This document shows, piece after piece, positions 47,860 to 59,572 of a DNA stretch of 64,000 nt. The stretch covers positions 14,765,639 to 14,829,638 of the forward strand of contig NC_058141.1 in the NCBI RefSeq assembly GCF_011075055.1, written 5' to 3'. This DNA comes from Mangifera indica (Eukaryota; Streptophyta; Magnoliopsida; Sapindales; Anacardiaceae). Below the pieces are notes generated by a model that worked only from the letters and a program-made list of their open reading frames with translations, ran no database searches and was not told where the DNA came from. Every line of letters starts with the position of its first letter. Position 1 is the stretch's first letter. The translations under genes and the position numbers were made by a program.

Positions 47860-50120
47860 ATGGAGGTAAGTTCCTCTTTCTTATCCTGTTTTTGAAATTT
47901 TTTTATCCCTTTGTTGCTTTTTTCGCCCCTTCTTGTTCAAGCTTCTTTTGAAATTTTGTTTGCATTATTTGTCTTCTTTCTTTGCTGGAAATTCGATTAA
48001 TATTAGATTGTATGAGAATTTTATTTTTTTTCTTTTGGTGTCGTTTGATTTTTTTTACAGGATCAAAAGATATAAACTTGAATCCATCTTTAAAAGTTCA
48101 ACCTTTTAGTGGGCCCATTAAAAAAGTTTTGCTTTAGTTTTATACGATTTAAAAACAAAAACTCTGTAATTGAAGTATTTACTGTTGCCTTTGGCGGTGA
48201 AGATTGTATAGTATCCTTGATTTTGGGATTTTTTTTAACATAATATTTTCTGGTTTGATTGGTAATACTGGATTTTCTGTGCTTGAATCATTCTGAGTTT
48301 TATATAAGATTTGTTTTTCTGGTTATTTGGGTTATTCTTCGTAATGGATTTTTAGATTTGACCTTTTTCTAAAATAGGATGAATTCTAGAACTAATCAAT
48401 AATTGGTTAATGGATTTCAATTTATCAACCATTTAACTTTGAAACCGGTTATAAAAGAAGAAGAAGCTCGATAATGTGGAACAACATCAGATAAAGTGGG
48501 GCAATTTGGATTTTTAGTTTTGTTTTTAGTTGCTTATTGATGAGTTTGATGAAGTTAGATTATTATGAGAACAGAGGATTTTGCTAGAAACATGTTGGTT
48601 GTATCTTTTTTATTGCATTTTTGAGTAGGACTGATGAGTTTGATTTCAAAATAAAGTGAAATTTCTAAAGCTTTGGGTATAAGTTGGCTTTCGTTGTCAA
48701 ACAATTTCTCTATTGGTTTTGACAGTAGGCACATTTGAGCATGAGAGTTGATAAGGTCAAATGCTTTTAACCAATCGGTGTTGCCGTTTGAGGGAGCATT
48801 TTCCATGTTTATGTATTTAAGATATATGTTGATTAACAGCCATTAGAATATAGAAAAATGTTTCCATGGAGAAATCTGGTCTTAATTTTTTTCTTGCATC
48901 TCCGAGTATCTGAATATTCTAACAGTGATTCAGCCAATCCTCTTGGCCATGTTGCTGAAAGAGAATTCACATATTATATTTGCAACTTTCTTCAATTTAA
49001 AATCATAATTTGAGCCGGGCTGTATTTTTAGATGAAAATTGAAAATGACTTGTTCAAGGAAGAACATTTTAAGTGAAATATTAAAAAGCTCTTGTTGTTC
49101 TTGCAGCAACGTTCGCATGTACCGCAGTTTGGAAATTGGGAGAGTGAGGAGAATGTTCCTTACACCATGTACTTTGACAAGGCCCGGAAGGGTAGAACTG
49201 GGGGGAAGTTGATCAATCCAAACGATCCTCAAGAAAACCCGGACATACTTTCTAGTTTTGAAGCTCCAGATCCAGCTCCTCCCAAAATCACAGCTGAACC
49301 TGAGAATCAAAGGGGACAGGGAGCAGTTAGAACCGAGCAACGGAGGAGCAGAGAAGATAGTGAACATAGACAATACAGGGACTCTCCTGCACGTCATGAT
49401 GATACAAGCCGCAAATCTGTCACTGAATCAAATCATCAACGGCAGGGAGGGCGAGTAGTCGGTTCTGGTGAAACTTACAAGAGACCTGTAAGAAACAGTG
49501 TTGGGTCTGAGAACAGCTTTGACCAGTCGCCTCTGCACAACCAGGCGAGAAACACTGGGAGAGGTAGTGGGGATCCATCCTCTCCTGCTTGGGAAGGGAA
49601 GAATCTTTACAAAAATAGCCATGGGACACCCGGAAGATCCAGAATGAAGCCAACTGCTAGAGGCGATGAAAGTGTAATTTTCTCATTCCCTATCGTTTTC
49701 TTATCATATTGTAAGCATAAAAGAATGTGTTTTGATTGAGTCGTAAATTTATGAGTCATTTCTCTTCTTACTGCTGACACTAACAATGTGGTTGCCTGGT
49801 GACAGCCTGATGCAGGTGCTGCAGTTCCAAAATTCGGTGCTTGGGATGAGAATAACCCGGCATCAGCTGACGGCTATACTCATATCTTTGACAGAGTGCG
49901 ACAAGAAAGGAACAATGGCCCGAGAGCTCCGGGCATGGCAAGTCCATCTCCATACAACAACGTTCATCGGCAAAAAGCAAGCGACAGCGTCAAGGTCTGC
50001 AAGCCTTACCAAATTGTATTCCACACGAACCACAAAAGCACATTTGATTTATGCTAAAATACTAATATATGAAATTGTTGGATTTTGCAGTGTTGTTGCT
50101 TTCCATGGGGGAAGAAATGA
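47860..50120 (+). CDS. RIN4: RIN4 (RPM1-interacting protein 4), immune regulator
   Basis: RIN4 is a plasma-membrane hub of plant immunity, targeted by bacterial effectors and guarded by NLR receptors. Exons: 47860-47865 (two codons, Met-Glu), 49107-49673, 49806-49994, 50091-50120, 263 residues. Two NOI domains are visible: VPQFGNWESEENVPYTMYF (about residues 7-25) and VPKFGAWDENNPASADGYTH (about 198-217). Each begins with the VPxFGxW core cleaved by AvrRpt2, and the second includes the threonine of the YTHIF loop phosphorylated in Arabidopsis. The region between is disordered, rich in Arg, Ser and Asn. The last exon encodes CCCFPWGKK, the triple-Cys acylation anchor. All parts are intact. The 5' intron is 1.24 kb and begins six bases after the ATG. 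Confidence 0.95.
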
Positions 50121-51017
50121 AGTTATCTAAATTGATTGATGATGATGATGGTGAGACTGAGAGCTGTAAATACTTTGCAGTCTCTCTGCAAAGAGAGTAA
50201 GTTCATTTAAGTGTCTCTCTAATGGTAATGGTGTGATTTATTATGTCATAATAAACATAGGCTTTTGATGAGAAAGGTTTTCCTTTTGTTGAGAAAGGTT
50301 TTCCTTTTGTTTTGTCCATTTTGATTTTCTGGTAGTAGATTCTTTGGTTCTATTTGAATTCTTAATGTATTCTGCTCTCTGTTTTTATCTCTGTTGTATT
50401 AATTAAGATATTCATCTAATACTCAGCCGGCTTATTTGTAATTGTAAGTATTTCATAAGATTTAAACTCCAGAAAAATAACAAAATTCCAACTTAGTTCA
50501 AGATTTAAAATTTATATCAGATTTGGATCCTAATGGAGTCAAATTTATAATAAATGTTATTATTTATCAAAGAATAAGGATAATTAATTAAATCAATCTT
50601 ATTTGAGGGGCATAAATAGAGGTGTCAATTGAGTTAGAAAGCTCGAGAAAATAGTCTGACCCAATATTATAGTGTGTCAGACCTGACCCAATGCTATTTA
50701 CATAATATTAAAAAGATTAATTAATTAATAATTATAATATTAACAATTAATTTTTTATTAAAATTAATGGATCTACCCGTTTAATGCTTGACATCATAAA
50801 TATTAAGTTGGACCTTGGGCTTTCTACATCTCATGGATCGGTTTGGCTCAAAGGCCAATAGTTGTCGCAAGTCTTAAACTAGACTTGATTTGACCTGTAA
50901 ACACTTTTAAGTATAAATAATTTTATCATTTATTTTGAGGATTGTATAGATATAATTATTAAAATAGAATGAATAATTAGACCTAACACATAAAGGAGAT
51001 TATAACTTAAGTTGATT
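50121..51017. other. RIN4 3' region and intergenic DNA
   Basis: Contains a short direct repeat (gagaaaggttttccttttgtt twice at about 50270-50310) in the probable 3' UTR, then AT-rich DNA. No gene is seen. Confidence 0.5.
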
Positions 51018-51026
51018 TATATTCAA

Positions 51027-51776
51027 GGCCAAAAAAACATATTCACACCCAAGGTTTGATGCAAATTCAATCTCTCATCCACTAACTGTTGAAAATTTAA
51101 ACTTTCATTTATAGAGAATTAAAATTAACATAAATAATTAACTTTAGAAATAAAATTATTATTTAATTAATAATATATTAAAAATAATAAAACATTATCA
51201 AATTTCTCCTAAGATTTAGAAAATTAACAATTTCCCTCAAGATTAAACTTTAAAATCTTACATTTCCCTCCTAAGATTTAAGGTTTTTTTTCCTCCCCTT
51301 TTTTAGTGTCAGAATCGATTGATTTCTCTCTTTCTCTCATTTTCTAACGCCTCTTCTACGTCTTTCCCCATCATGAATTATGATGGTCATTGGATGAAGA
51401 TTTGTCCAATAAAGAAGATGATTTGTCTTTGTTCGGAGATGAAGACAATTCACAATAGAGGGAAGAACGCCATAAAAGGGGAGGGAGAGTGAAGCTAACT
51501 AGTTTTGGTGTCAAAAAAGGGAGAGAGAAACTTTAGGGGAGAAATGTAAAATTTGAAAATTTAATCTTGTGAAAAATTATTTATTTTTTAAATGTAAGAA
51601 AAAATAGATAATATTTTATTATTTTTAATTAATTACTAGTTAAATAACGATTTTACTTTCAAAGTTAACATTTATGTTAATTTTAACAATCCACATATAA
51701 GATTTCGAATTTTTAACAATTAATAAGTAGGAGATTGAGTTTGTATTAAACCTTAAGCGAAAAATAATCATTTGGC
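51027..51776. mobile_element. Mutator-like MITE with ~280-bp terminal inverted repeats and 9-bp TSD
   Basis: A 750-bp element is flanked by the 9-bp duplication tatattcaa at 51018-51026 and 51777-51785. Its arms pair over roughly 280 bp each. For example, attaaaattaacataaataa on the left is matched by a near-identical block in the reverse complement of the right. Short arm ends read ggccaaaa and gccaaatg. The inner core (about 51310-51490) contains two atgaag/gatttgtc-type segments and no transposase. End sequence (acccaaggtttgatgca) is shared with the element at 2991-3668. Confidence 0.8.
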
Positions 51777-52581
51777 TATATTCAAACCAAAAACCCTATG
51801 AAAAATATAGAATTTTGAGCCAAAATCTGTTTTAATATTTTTTTCTTTTTGTACAAATTTTAGATGTTCTTATAATTTGATTTGTATTTTGATGAATTTC
51901 ATTCTAAATAACGTATTTTTTTTTTTTTTAAAGAAAACAATATTTGGATAGATTATGAAATTTTACGATAAAGATAAATTTTATTTTTTCTTATTCCTGG
52001 TGGATAATTTTTTTTTACTTATAAAATATAAAATATCCTTTACTCCCTCACTATATACCTTAGCTGTACACAATTACGTTCCCTGATCCTTTACCTAAAG
52101 GTCAAAGTAGGCAAAAGAATCCATCGCCGTTTGATTAATCTCTTTAATCAAGCAGCGGTATTACAGAGGCTGTACTCTGAGGACGCTCGCATGTTATAAT
52201 TCTTAACAATACCGCAACGTGATAGCGCCAAAACTTGGCGGCTGGTTTAAAACTTTAAAATTTTGGCTCAACGCTCTCTTAATTCAAAAATCAAATGAAA
52301 CACATCAAAAAGTAAATCCCTCCCTCCCTCCCATTTCATTCTCAGATCAGATCTAATCCCACAAAATTTTGCCATGACAGATATATCCTCATTCTTGATT
52401 GAATTCTAAAAATCTCAGGTACTTCCCTTCCAATCTCTAACTGTAAATTATAATTTCTTGCTTTTGGGTTTATTAAATTTCTGGGAATTTTTCCCATTGA
52501 GTTGTTATGTAGTCAAAATCTCGAATTTTAATTAGGGACTTTAGATTTCGAGCTAGAAAATTTCTATTTATTCGAGAAATC
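51777..52581 (+). promoter_or_regulatory. CDC45 promoter and leader
   Basis: About 800 bp. It includes two E2F-type motifs (separate entry), a CT-rich leader (ccctccctccctccc at about 52319-52333) and probably a leader intron beginning at cag|gtactt near 52419. Confidence 0.5.
52225..52241 (+). promoter_or_regulatory. E2F-type sites upstream of CDC45
   Basis: gcgccaaaa (52225-52233) is the reverse complement of the canonical E2F site TTTTGGCGC. A second ttggcgg follows at 52235-52241. Both sit about 340-355 bp before the ATG. E2F control is established for S-phase replication genes in plants. Confidence 0.6.
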
Positions 52582-54357
52582 ATGGTTAGAGAGCAGAGGC
52601 TAGAGTCCTTCTATACACGGCTTCGAGAATCGGCCTTGGCTTCATCTGAATCTCCTCTTCTTATATTCCCATCAACGTCTGATGTGGACTCGCTCTGTGC
52701 CTTAAAAATTATTCTTCATGTACTCGAATCTGATTCGGTTCGTTATGCATGTTATCCGGTCTCTTCTTTCGGAGAGATTCACAAATATGCGGGTCCTAAT
52801 TTGTGTTCTTCCTCTAAAACTAACATTTCTATTTTGTTAATTAATTGGGGTTCTCAACGTGACTTGAAAAGTGCTCTTAATTTAGGTCCTAAGGCCCGTG
52901 TTTTTGTGGTTGATAGTCACCGTCCGATTCACTTGCATAATTTGAGCAATGGGAATGATAATGTGATAGTGTTGTACACGCCTGATGATGAGCAGCAAGC
53001 TGATTTAGCTTACGATTTTGATGTTTCGGCTTTGTCGAATGCTTGTAATTTGGAGATAGATGATGCGGATTTAGATAGTGACGACGAAAACGAGAGTGAT
53101 AGCGAGGAAGAAGAAAATGATGATGGGTCAAGGAAACGAAGAAGGGTTTCTTTAGATAATCAAGATGATCCGGAACAGCTTTTCAAAAAGCTAAAGAGAG
53201 AGTATTACAAAATGGGTACTTTTTATGGCAAGCCATCTGGGTGTTTGATGTATGACTTATCGCATTCTTTGAGGAAGAACACAAATGAGTTGCTTTGGTT
53301 GGCTTGTGTTTCGTTGACTGATCAGTTCGTTCACGAGAGATTGACTGATGAGAGGTACCAAGCTGGGGTTATGGAGCTTGAACAGCATATTAATGGCTCA
53401 GGGAATTTGGATGCAGTTACTTCTGTGACACTTAAAGATGGGACAAAAATTAGAGCACCTGAATCATCAAGAATTGCATATGAAGATGAACCAAGACTTA
53501 TGCTGTTACAGGAGTGGAATTTATTTGATTCAATGTTGTGCTCTTCCTACATTGCAACTAAATTGAAGACATGGAGTGACAATGGTATCAAAAAACTTAA
53601 GCTTCTCCTCGCTAGAATGGGATTTGCACTTGTAGATTGCCAGCAAAAATTTCAATACATGAATCTTGAAGTGAAACGGAAGATGAAGGATGAATTTGAA
53701 AGGTTTCTGCCTGAGTATGGGCTTACTGATTTCTACTACAGGAGTTTCCTGAGGTTACATGGTTACAGCTCAAGAGTGTCAGCTGCAGATGTGGTGTATG
53801 GGGTTACTGCATTGCTTGAGTCATTTGTGAAATCTGATGGTTCTTGTGCTTCAAAGCAGTTTGGAGTGGCTTATGATGCTTTGTCATTAAGCAATGTGGA
53901 TAAGTTGAAGGCGGGGATGCAGCAGGCAATCAAGATTCAAAGAGCAATTCTTAGGCAAGGAAGTGCAGCCATTACCAAGAATGGTGCCATTAGAAGTGGA
54001 AGGAAATTTAGGTGGGTGAAGCTTGAAGATTCAGTGGATGCACAGTTGTTGGGGCATCCTCAGGCTTTGACTAAATTCTGCTATTTCTTAATGGATGCTT
54101 TGAGAGAAAAGGGAGCTAGAATGAAGCCTCTACTTTGTGCTTGCTTATCACAGGAACCAAACAAGGTATTGATTGTTGGGGTTTATGGGAAGCCTCGACT
54201 AGGGGCAGTTCAAGGAAATGCATTTGGGATTGCCTTCAGAAATGCCGCTACAGAGATTGAAGCTGAGTTCTTCCATGAGCTATTTGAATCTTCGTGGATT
54301 GTATTGGACAAAGGTGCAGTCAATTCTTTTATGATCAGATTAACGGAGAAACTCTAA
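52582..54357 (+). CDS. CDC45: CDC45 DNA replication initiation factor
   Basis: CDC45 is part of the CMG helicase (CDC45-MCM-GINS) that unwinds DNA at replication forks. A single uninterrupted frame of 591 codons starts MVREQRLESFYTRLRESALA. Near residue 30 the DHH-phosphodiesterase-like fold begins (LLIFPSTSDVDSLCALKI). A long acidic insert (about 157-178, DSDDENESDSEEEENDDGS) is followed by a basic SRKRRRV that may act as a nuclear signal; such an acidic insert is a family trait. The conserved LLWLACVSLTDQFVHER and LLQEWNLFDSMLCSSYIATK blocks follow. Length and motifs are intact. E2F-type sites upstream fit S-phase expression. Confidence 0.95.
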   Translation: MVREQRLESFYTRLRESALASSESPLLIFPSTSDVDSLCALKIILHVLESDSVRYACYPVSSFGEIHKYAGPNLCSSSKTNISILLINWGSQRDLKSALNLGPKARVFVVDSHRPIHLHNLSNGNDNVIVLYTPDDEQQADLAYDFDVSALSNACNLEIDDADLDSDDENESDSEEEENDDGSRKRRRVSLDNQDDPEQLFKKLKREYYKMGTFYGKPSGCLMYDLSHSLRKNTNELLWLACVSLTDQFVHERLTDERYQAGVMELEQHINGSGNLDAVTSVTLKDGTKIRAPESSRIAYEDEPRLMLLQEWNLFDSMLCSSYIATKLKTWSDNGIKKLKLLLARMGFALVDCQQKFQYMNLEVKRKMKDEFERFLPEYGLTDFYYRSFLRLHGYSSRVSAADVVYGVTALLESFVKSDGSCASKQFGVAYDALSLSNVDKLKAGMQQAIKIQRAILRQGSAAITKNGAIRSGRKFRWVKLEDSVDAQLLGHPQALTKFCYFLMDALREKGARMKPLLCACLSQEPNKVLIVGVYGKPRLGAVQGNAFGIAFRNAATEIEAEFFHELFESSWIVLDKGAVNSFMIRLTEKL

Positions 54358-56066
54358 TGTTAAATTTCAGTAAATGTCTAGATTAATTTGTGTTTAACTT
54401 CAAAATCTTCCCAAGAGAACATTTGTTGTAATTTTATCCACTTTCTTTTCCTGTTTCGAATAATTCATAAATGAGAAATCATATATGATTTAATTCAGCA
54501 AAGAAGGTTGCTATTTTCGTCTTAGTTTGTAGGTTGCTTTGAATGCAATGACTTTATAGTTTCACATTCTCAATAACATTATCGTTGTAAAATACAAAAA
54601 ATTAACATGGCAAAAGTGGGTATGGGTGTTTGCCGTAGCAGAGAACAAAACACTACTTATACCTTTTCGACTGAGTCAAGTTCCAGTAGAGGTTTCCTTC
54701 GCCATAAGAGAGAGCAAGACACCACTAGGACAATTCCTTGTTCCATATCAAGTAACAAAAAGGCAAAAGATTACCAATTGCATTTATAAATGATTAGGCT
54801 ATTAGCTATATTTCTAAAAGCATTTTATTCTTTCGTGGTATGTATTTGAAGTTCCAGATCCTGTTGGATTTGGAACCCAAAGAGAAGATTGTTTGAAATT
54901 CATCAACGCTAAGCTAATTACGTTAATACAGTTTACGCCAATAAATTTGTAGAATTTGTTTTTACGTGTACGTTCGCACGTGAGACTTCTTCGTCCAATA
55001 ATGTAGTCGGAGACTGAAAGACGCAAAGACGCGGCCCACCTATGGATTGGAAGCATCTGTTGACACGTTGACATGTCCTAGAAACTATGCCACGTGGCTG
55101 CCCTCTGCAGTTACCCGACCCCTGTGTCATCATATCTACGGCCCACAGTGCAAAAGCCCATTATTTTTTTATTTTCCAGAGACTTGAGTTCCGTTTAACC
55201 TTTCCATAATTCTTCTTCCTTCTAACTCAAACCCTAGAGACCCCAAGACTTGTTTAATATCATTAAGTCCCTCTCTGTACCTTCGACATTTTGGCGATAA
55301 TCCTCGGTGTTGAATTTATTCTCTGAGGTTAGAATCCTCAATTTTATTTTTTTTTCTTTTTGATGATTTAAATTGCTTAGTTTTTTTTTTTTAATCGGCT
55401 AGGTTTTGTCTCGATTCACTCTCCGCTCTTTAATTTCTTGCTGCATTTATACATGGATGGATCGACGTTCAGTTTTTCTTTAGTTTTTCGAAGTATGATT
55501 CAATTTTCTCAAGTTTTAGTGGTTTGAGACTTGAATTCTGATTAAGAGCTTTCATTTTTTGTTGATTGTGAAGTTCGAAATTGATCTTAGATGATGTTTG
55601 TCGTTATAGTTTTAGCATTCAAAGCAGAATTGTCTAAAATCCGATTTGCTGATGGTTAAATTTGATATATTACTTTATGATTAGTGACTTTATTTGAAGT
55701 CTCTGGTCTGATACTGGAAAAGGTTGATATCAGATTAAATGTTAAATTTTTCTGGTATATTGTTGTAACAATACTGCTTTGGTTGCACATAACTGGAATT
55801 GACTTGGACTTCAAATTTTTAAGACTGTTTTTTTTTTTTTTTGCATGCATTTTAATTTTGGATATGTTAAAGGACGTCTAAACCAAAATTTGCATTGAAC
55901 TTGTGAAAGGAAAGTGAACGTGATGTATCTCAGTGTACAATTGTCTTTTGCACATTTAAGTAAATATTTGTGTACTGATACTCAGTCAAAAATGAAGTGT
56001 TTTTGCCTTCCTATCTTTTCTGGAGTTTTAAGGCTGCGGAAAACTTGAATATAAGCTCCTTAGAGC
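54358..56066. other. CDC45 3' region and promoter/leader of the STUbL-like RING gene
   Basis: No coding gene is seen in 1.7 kb. The half near 55000-55260 is a promoter, with G-box motifs and an aaaccctag box just before a probable leader. The leader contains a long intron (donor near 55328, acceptor shortly before 56067). Confidence 0.5.
55089..55098 (+). promoter_or_regulatory. G-box (ABRE-type) palindrome
   Basis: gccacgtggc is a perfect 10-bp palindrome around CACGTG, about 100-150 bp before the probable leader. A second CACGTG lies at 54977-54982, next to tacgtgta (54963-54970). Such clusters bind bZIP/bHLH factors in light and ABA responses. Confidence 0.55.
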
Positions 56067-57873
56067 ATGAGCACTCAGACAGCGAGGGGAGCTCCTTTAA
56101 GAGGATATCGTCGAAGGAAGGCACTGCCGGATCTTAATTCACCACCATGTGAAAGCAGAGATCGGGAGGGGACGTCGAATGATATCAGTTTACAGGAAGT
56201 GCAAGCTAGGCAACAAGGGTCGACAATACCACCTGCTCCTATTGATGTTGAGGCAATTGATGACGATGTTATTGAGTCATCTCCTAGGGCTTTTGCCGAA
56301 GTAATTTTTTTCATTTTTATATATATATGTATATTCATATGGTAATTGTTGCAAAAAATTTACTTACTGTTAAATTTCATGTTAGGCTAAAAACAATTCT
56401 AGAAGGAACCATGGAAGGAGTTTAGTGGTTGATTTAGATTCAGGTAACATTGGTAATCTTCTTTACCTCTGTTATCTTTCTCTACATATTTTTTTTTGGT
56501 GTGTTTATTTTCCCTTCATTTTCTTATATATTATCCTCATTATTTTATCTTTTTTTATCTGATAATATTATATTATCTTTACATATAGTTTTATAAGGTG
56601 GGGGGATGGGTAGAGAGTCCATCTATGGGAAATCAATCAGTTCTTGAGGAAATATTACTCTCCTTTTTCCATTTAATAGTTAACAAATAGATTTAATGGG
56701 AGGAAGGATAAGGTTTGCAAATGAGAAGCCTGAATCTAAAGAAATCAAATATTATTTGAGGCTGTGTGCACATTGCAGTTGGCTCTATCAGAGGTGTAGT
56801 GCATAACATACTGTTTACTTTTTGCTTGGATATTTCTAGCTTTTTCTGCTGTCCTACAGGTGGAAGTCTGATTCAAATTATGCTACAAATGAGAAGCATG
56901 GAAAGTTTCTTGGAATTCCCTATTCTGTTTGTGCTTTTTGCTATATAAACAATTATTGTAGTTTTCCCAGATAAGATAAAACAATTGAAAAGGTATCTGT
57001 TCTTTCTTATGTGTGTAGGTGGGAATGGGAATTGGGTTGGGGGAGTAGGGATTGTTGTTTTTTGATTCCCTGCTCTCAGATAGCAACATAATTTTGATTT
57101 TGGAGGCAGACCTGAACAGTAGTAACTAGCAGGTTTCTATTGTCACTTGGTTTATTTTGTGTTAGATGGTCTAAATTGGCTATTGGTAGTAGTTGGTTAA
57201 GTTATAGTTTTCTTGGCTGAATCTTTGTATTAGTGTACGTTACTTGAAGCTATTGGTGTAGGTCACATTACTCTCTTCTTACTGATAGGAATATTGTATA
57301 TGCAGGAAGATCTGCAAGGTTGACTAATAATAACTGTAGCAAGCGCAGAAGGGTATCACCTAACTCAAGTGTTACCAATTGTGATGTGTACATAAATTTG
57401 GAAAGCACTAGCAACTCTATGGTAAGAACTGTAATCTTCATTGTTATCAATAAATTTACTGCACTGAGAAATTAAGAAAATCTATAAGTTGTTGAAATCT
57501 AAATGTTTTCTTGGTTTAGTTTGTATCTCTCTCCTTCTCCTTGCCGCTTTCCACTGTTTCTGTACCTGCAAGCTTTGTGCTTGTATGGCTATTAAAAATT
57601 AAGGTTTTGACTCATTTAATATTCCATCTTTAGAGAGAGACTGTTAGTGTGCCTCAACCACCTCCACCTCGACCTCCACCTCCTAAGGAGCCTATATTTA
57701 CTTGCCCAATTTGCATGGGCCCATTAGTGGAGGAGATGTCAACAAAGTGTGGTCACATATTCTGCAAGGGATGCATTCGGGCTGCAATATCAGCACAGGC
57801 TAAATGCCCCACATGTAGGAAAAAGGTCACAGCAAAAGAACTCTTTAGGGTCTTCCTTCCTGCAACCAGTTAA
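56067..57873 (+). CDS. RNF4/STUbL-like RING E3 ligase with SUMO-interaction-like motifs
   Basis: Probable SUMO-targeted ubiquitin ligase. Exons: 56067-56300, 56386-56443, 57306-57421, 57634-57873, 215 residues. The N-terminal half is disordered; a basic patch GYRRRKALPDLN is followed by acidic-hydrophobic stretches that resemble SIMs: PIDVEAIDDDVIES, SLVVDLDSG and DVYINLES. A proline-rich linker (PPPPRPPPP) leads into the C-terminal C3HC4 RING (about residues 158-200): FTCPICMGPLVE, CGHIFCKGCI, CPTCRKK. The order of SIM-like segments followed by a C-terminal RING is that of RNF4 and plant STUbL proteins (At3g07200 and At5g48655 as remembered). SUMO binding is inferred, not shown. Confidence 0.88.
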
Positions 57874-59572
57874 ATGACAGTTTCAAGCCCAATAACTAAT
57901 CATGTAAGTTTGCTTGATAATTTAAGTTATTGGTTTCAACATGTTTGTAACTTGTTCTTGTACATTATATATGCTTTTTTGTAGGTTTATTTAAGTGCTG
58001 ATGGAAGTTGTACTGCAACAGGGTTATGCGGATTAGTTGTCTGACCTTTAATATATATGGAAGAAGAGAAGATTAAATTATCTGGGTTGCATGTACTGTT
58101 CAATTACCAGTCTTCCTTTGTCCTTTGTGTAATTAGATGCCTAAAATCTGGAGATGGAAATTGTTTAATCTTATGAATTGGCTTTAGGGTCTTATTTGGT
58201 GGATTTGGTAGAGTTAGGCGTATGAAAACCCAAGCAGTATCAGGGAGCCTGAGTAACTTGTGTCTCGATAAAATACTTGGCTGATCTTATTTCGTCTGGT
58301 TTGCCTCTTCTAGTTAATTTATTATCAACTCGTTTTAAAAATATTTTAAATGTCAAATTTATTGCAGCTATCCCTATGCTTCAACCAAGAGATAAGGGGA
58401 CGTACTTTCCGAAAAATGTGTCGTCTGTGGTATGCTTGCATTAGAGTTTTGCTGGGCAGTAACCTCTGCGCAAAATCTGGTAGGACTGATGCCAAGAGGA
58501 TATCTCCTGCTGAATACTTTCTAAAGCTTTTCTAACCTGTTCGACATTAGAATATTTCCCAAGACTGCTTGATAGACAAGATTTTAACCCTTCAAGTTCT
58601 GATATAGTTACATACTTTGGACAACCCACAGTAGGAGTGGTGTTGATCCTACGATTAGCCCCGTTTCCATGAATGAATTGTGTTGGATCCAAGTAGACTG
58701 AAAGTCCGAAACCTCACAAAAGACATTACCCTGGAAATGGGAAATAATAGGACACAACACACAATCAGACCATGTAGAATACCGGATTTTCTAATTACTT
58801 GGGGTTTTCTTTATAGTCATTTGCTGACAATGTTTGGGGCAGCTCAATTTAATTCTATCTGCCCGGTGCGTCAATGTTTTATTACACATTATGTGGTGCT
58901 AAAGGTATATTCAAATTGAATCGAGTTTGAGTTTAAGTTATCTTAAGTTTGGCTTGGTTTGCCAAAGTGGAATTTATGTTTGGTTCGAATTTAATTATAG
59001 TATCTAGTTGAATTCAAGTTTAGTTCTATTTTGTATATCAAAATCAATTAAAATGATGACGTTTTAATAGATTGCTTAAAACAACATTGTTTTAACGATT
59101 TGAATTGAATTTTTCTACACTCACAAACTTGGGGGAGTCAAATTACCTCCAAGTTCAAGTTTGACAACATAAAAACTTTATGTTCTAGTTTAAGCTTGTA
59201 TAAGTTAAGTTTCTTTTGGGTTTATTCAAATAAAGTCAGAAAACATGTTTGAGTTCGATTGATTCAAATCCACTCCTATTTGGCACAATGGTAATTCAAT
59301 TAGCACTCAGGGAAGAGAAATTTGAAAAATAGATAGGTAAGTGTTAGTCTACTTTGAAGAGCTAAAAGCCCAGCAAAGAAATGAAAAACTATTTTTCACA
59401 TAGTACTGAACGCAGCTTACAGCAGAAAACCATATTGCTCAAACTCATGTTTCTTTATTCATAATAATAATAATAAAAGAGACGCCCTTCGTTGGGACGG
59501 CCTCATCATGGATAGCCGATGTTGGCCCCTTTATTGCCACCTTCAGGTGTATCTGTGACGGCAGCATTAGCA
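57874..59572. other. 3' UTR and intergenic DNA
   Basis: The 3' end of the RING gene is followed by 1.5 kb without a complete gene. A minus-strand frame at 58692-58441 has protein-like composition and is listed separately. The rest is AT-rich. Confidence 0.5.
58441..58692 (-). pseudogene. Protein-like fragment, family unknown
   Basis: An 83-codon frame with balanced composition, including YVTISELEGLKSCLSSSLGK and VRKALESIQQEISSW, both predicted amphipathic helices. No splice context or start support is clear. It may be a gene relic or a short unannotated gene; I do not recognise the family. Confidence 0.25.

Noticed and set aside
47634..47951. 105-codon frame overlapping the RIN4 start, as an upstream ORF
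   Set aside because: Its ATG lies before the TATA box, so it is probably not in the transcript, and it reads into the intron.
49420..49653. Minus-strand frames across RIN4 exon 2
   Set aside because: Antisense shadows of the RIN4 coding sequence.
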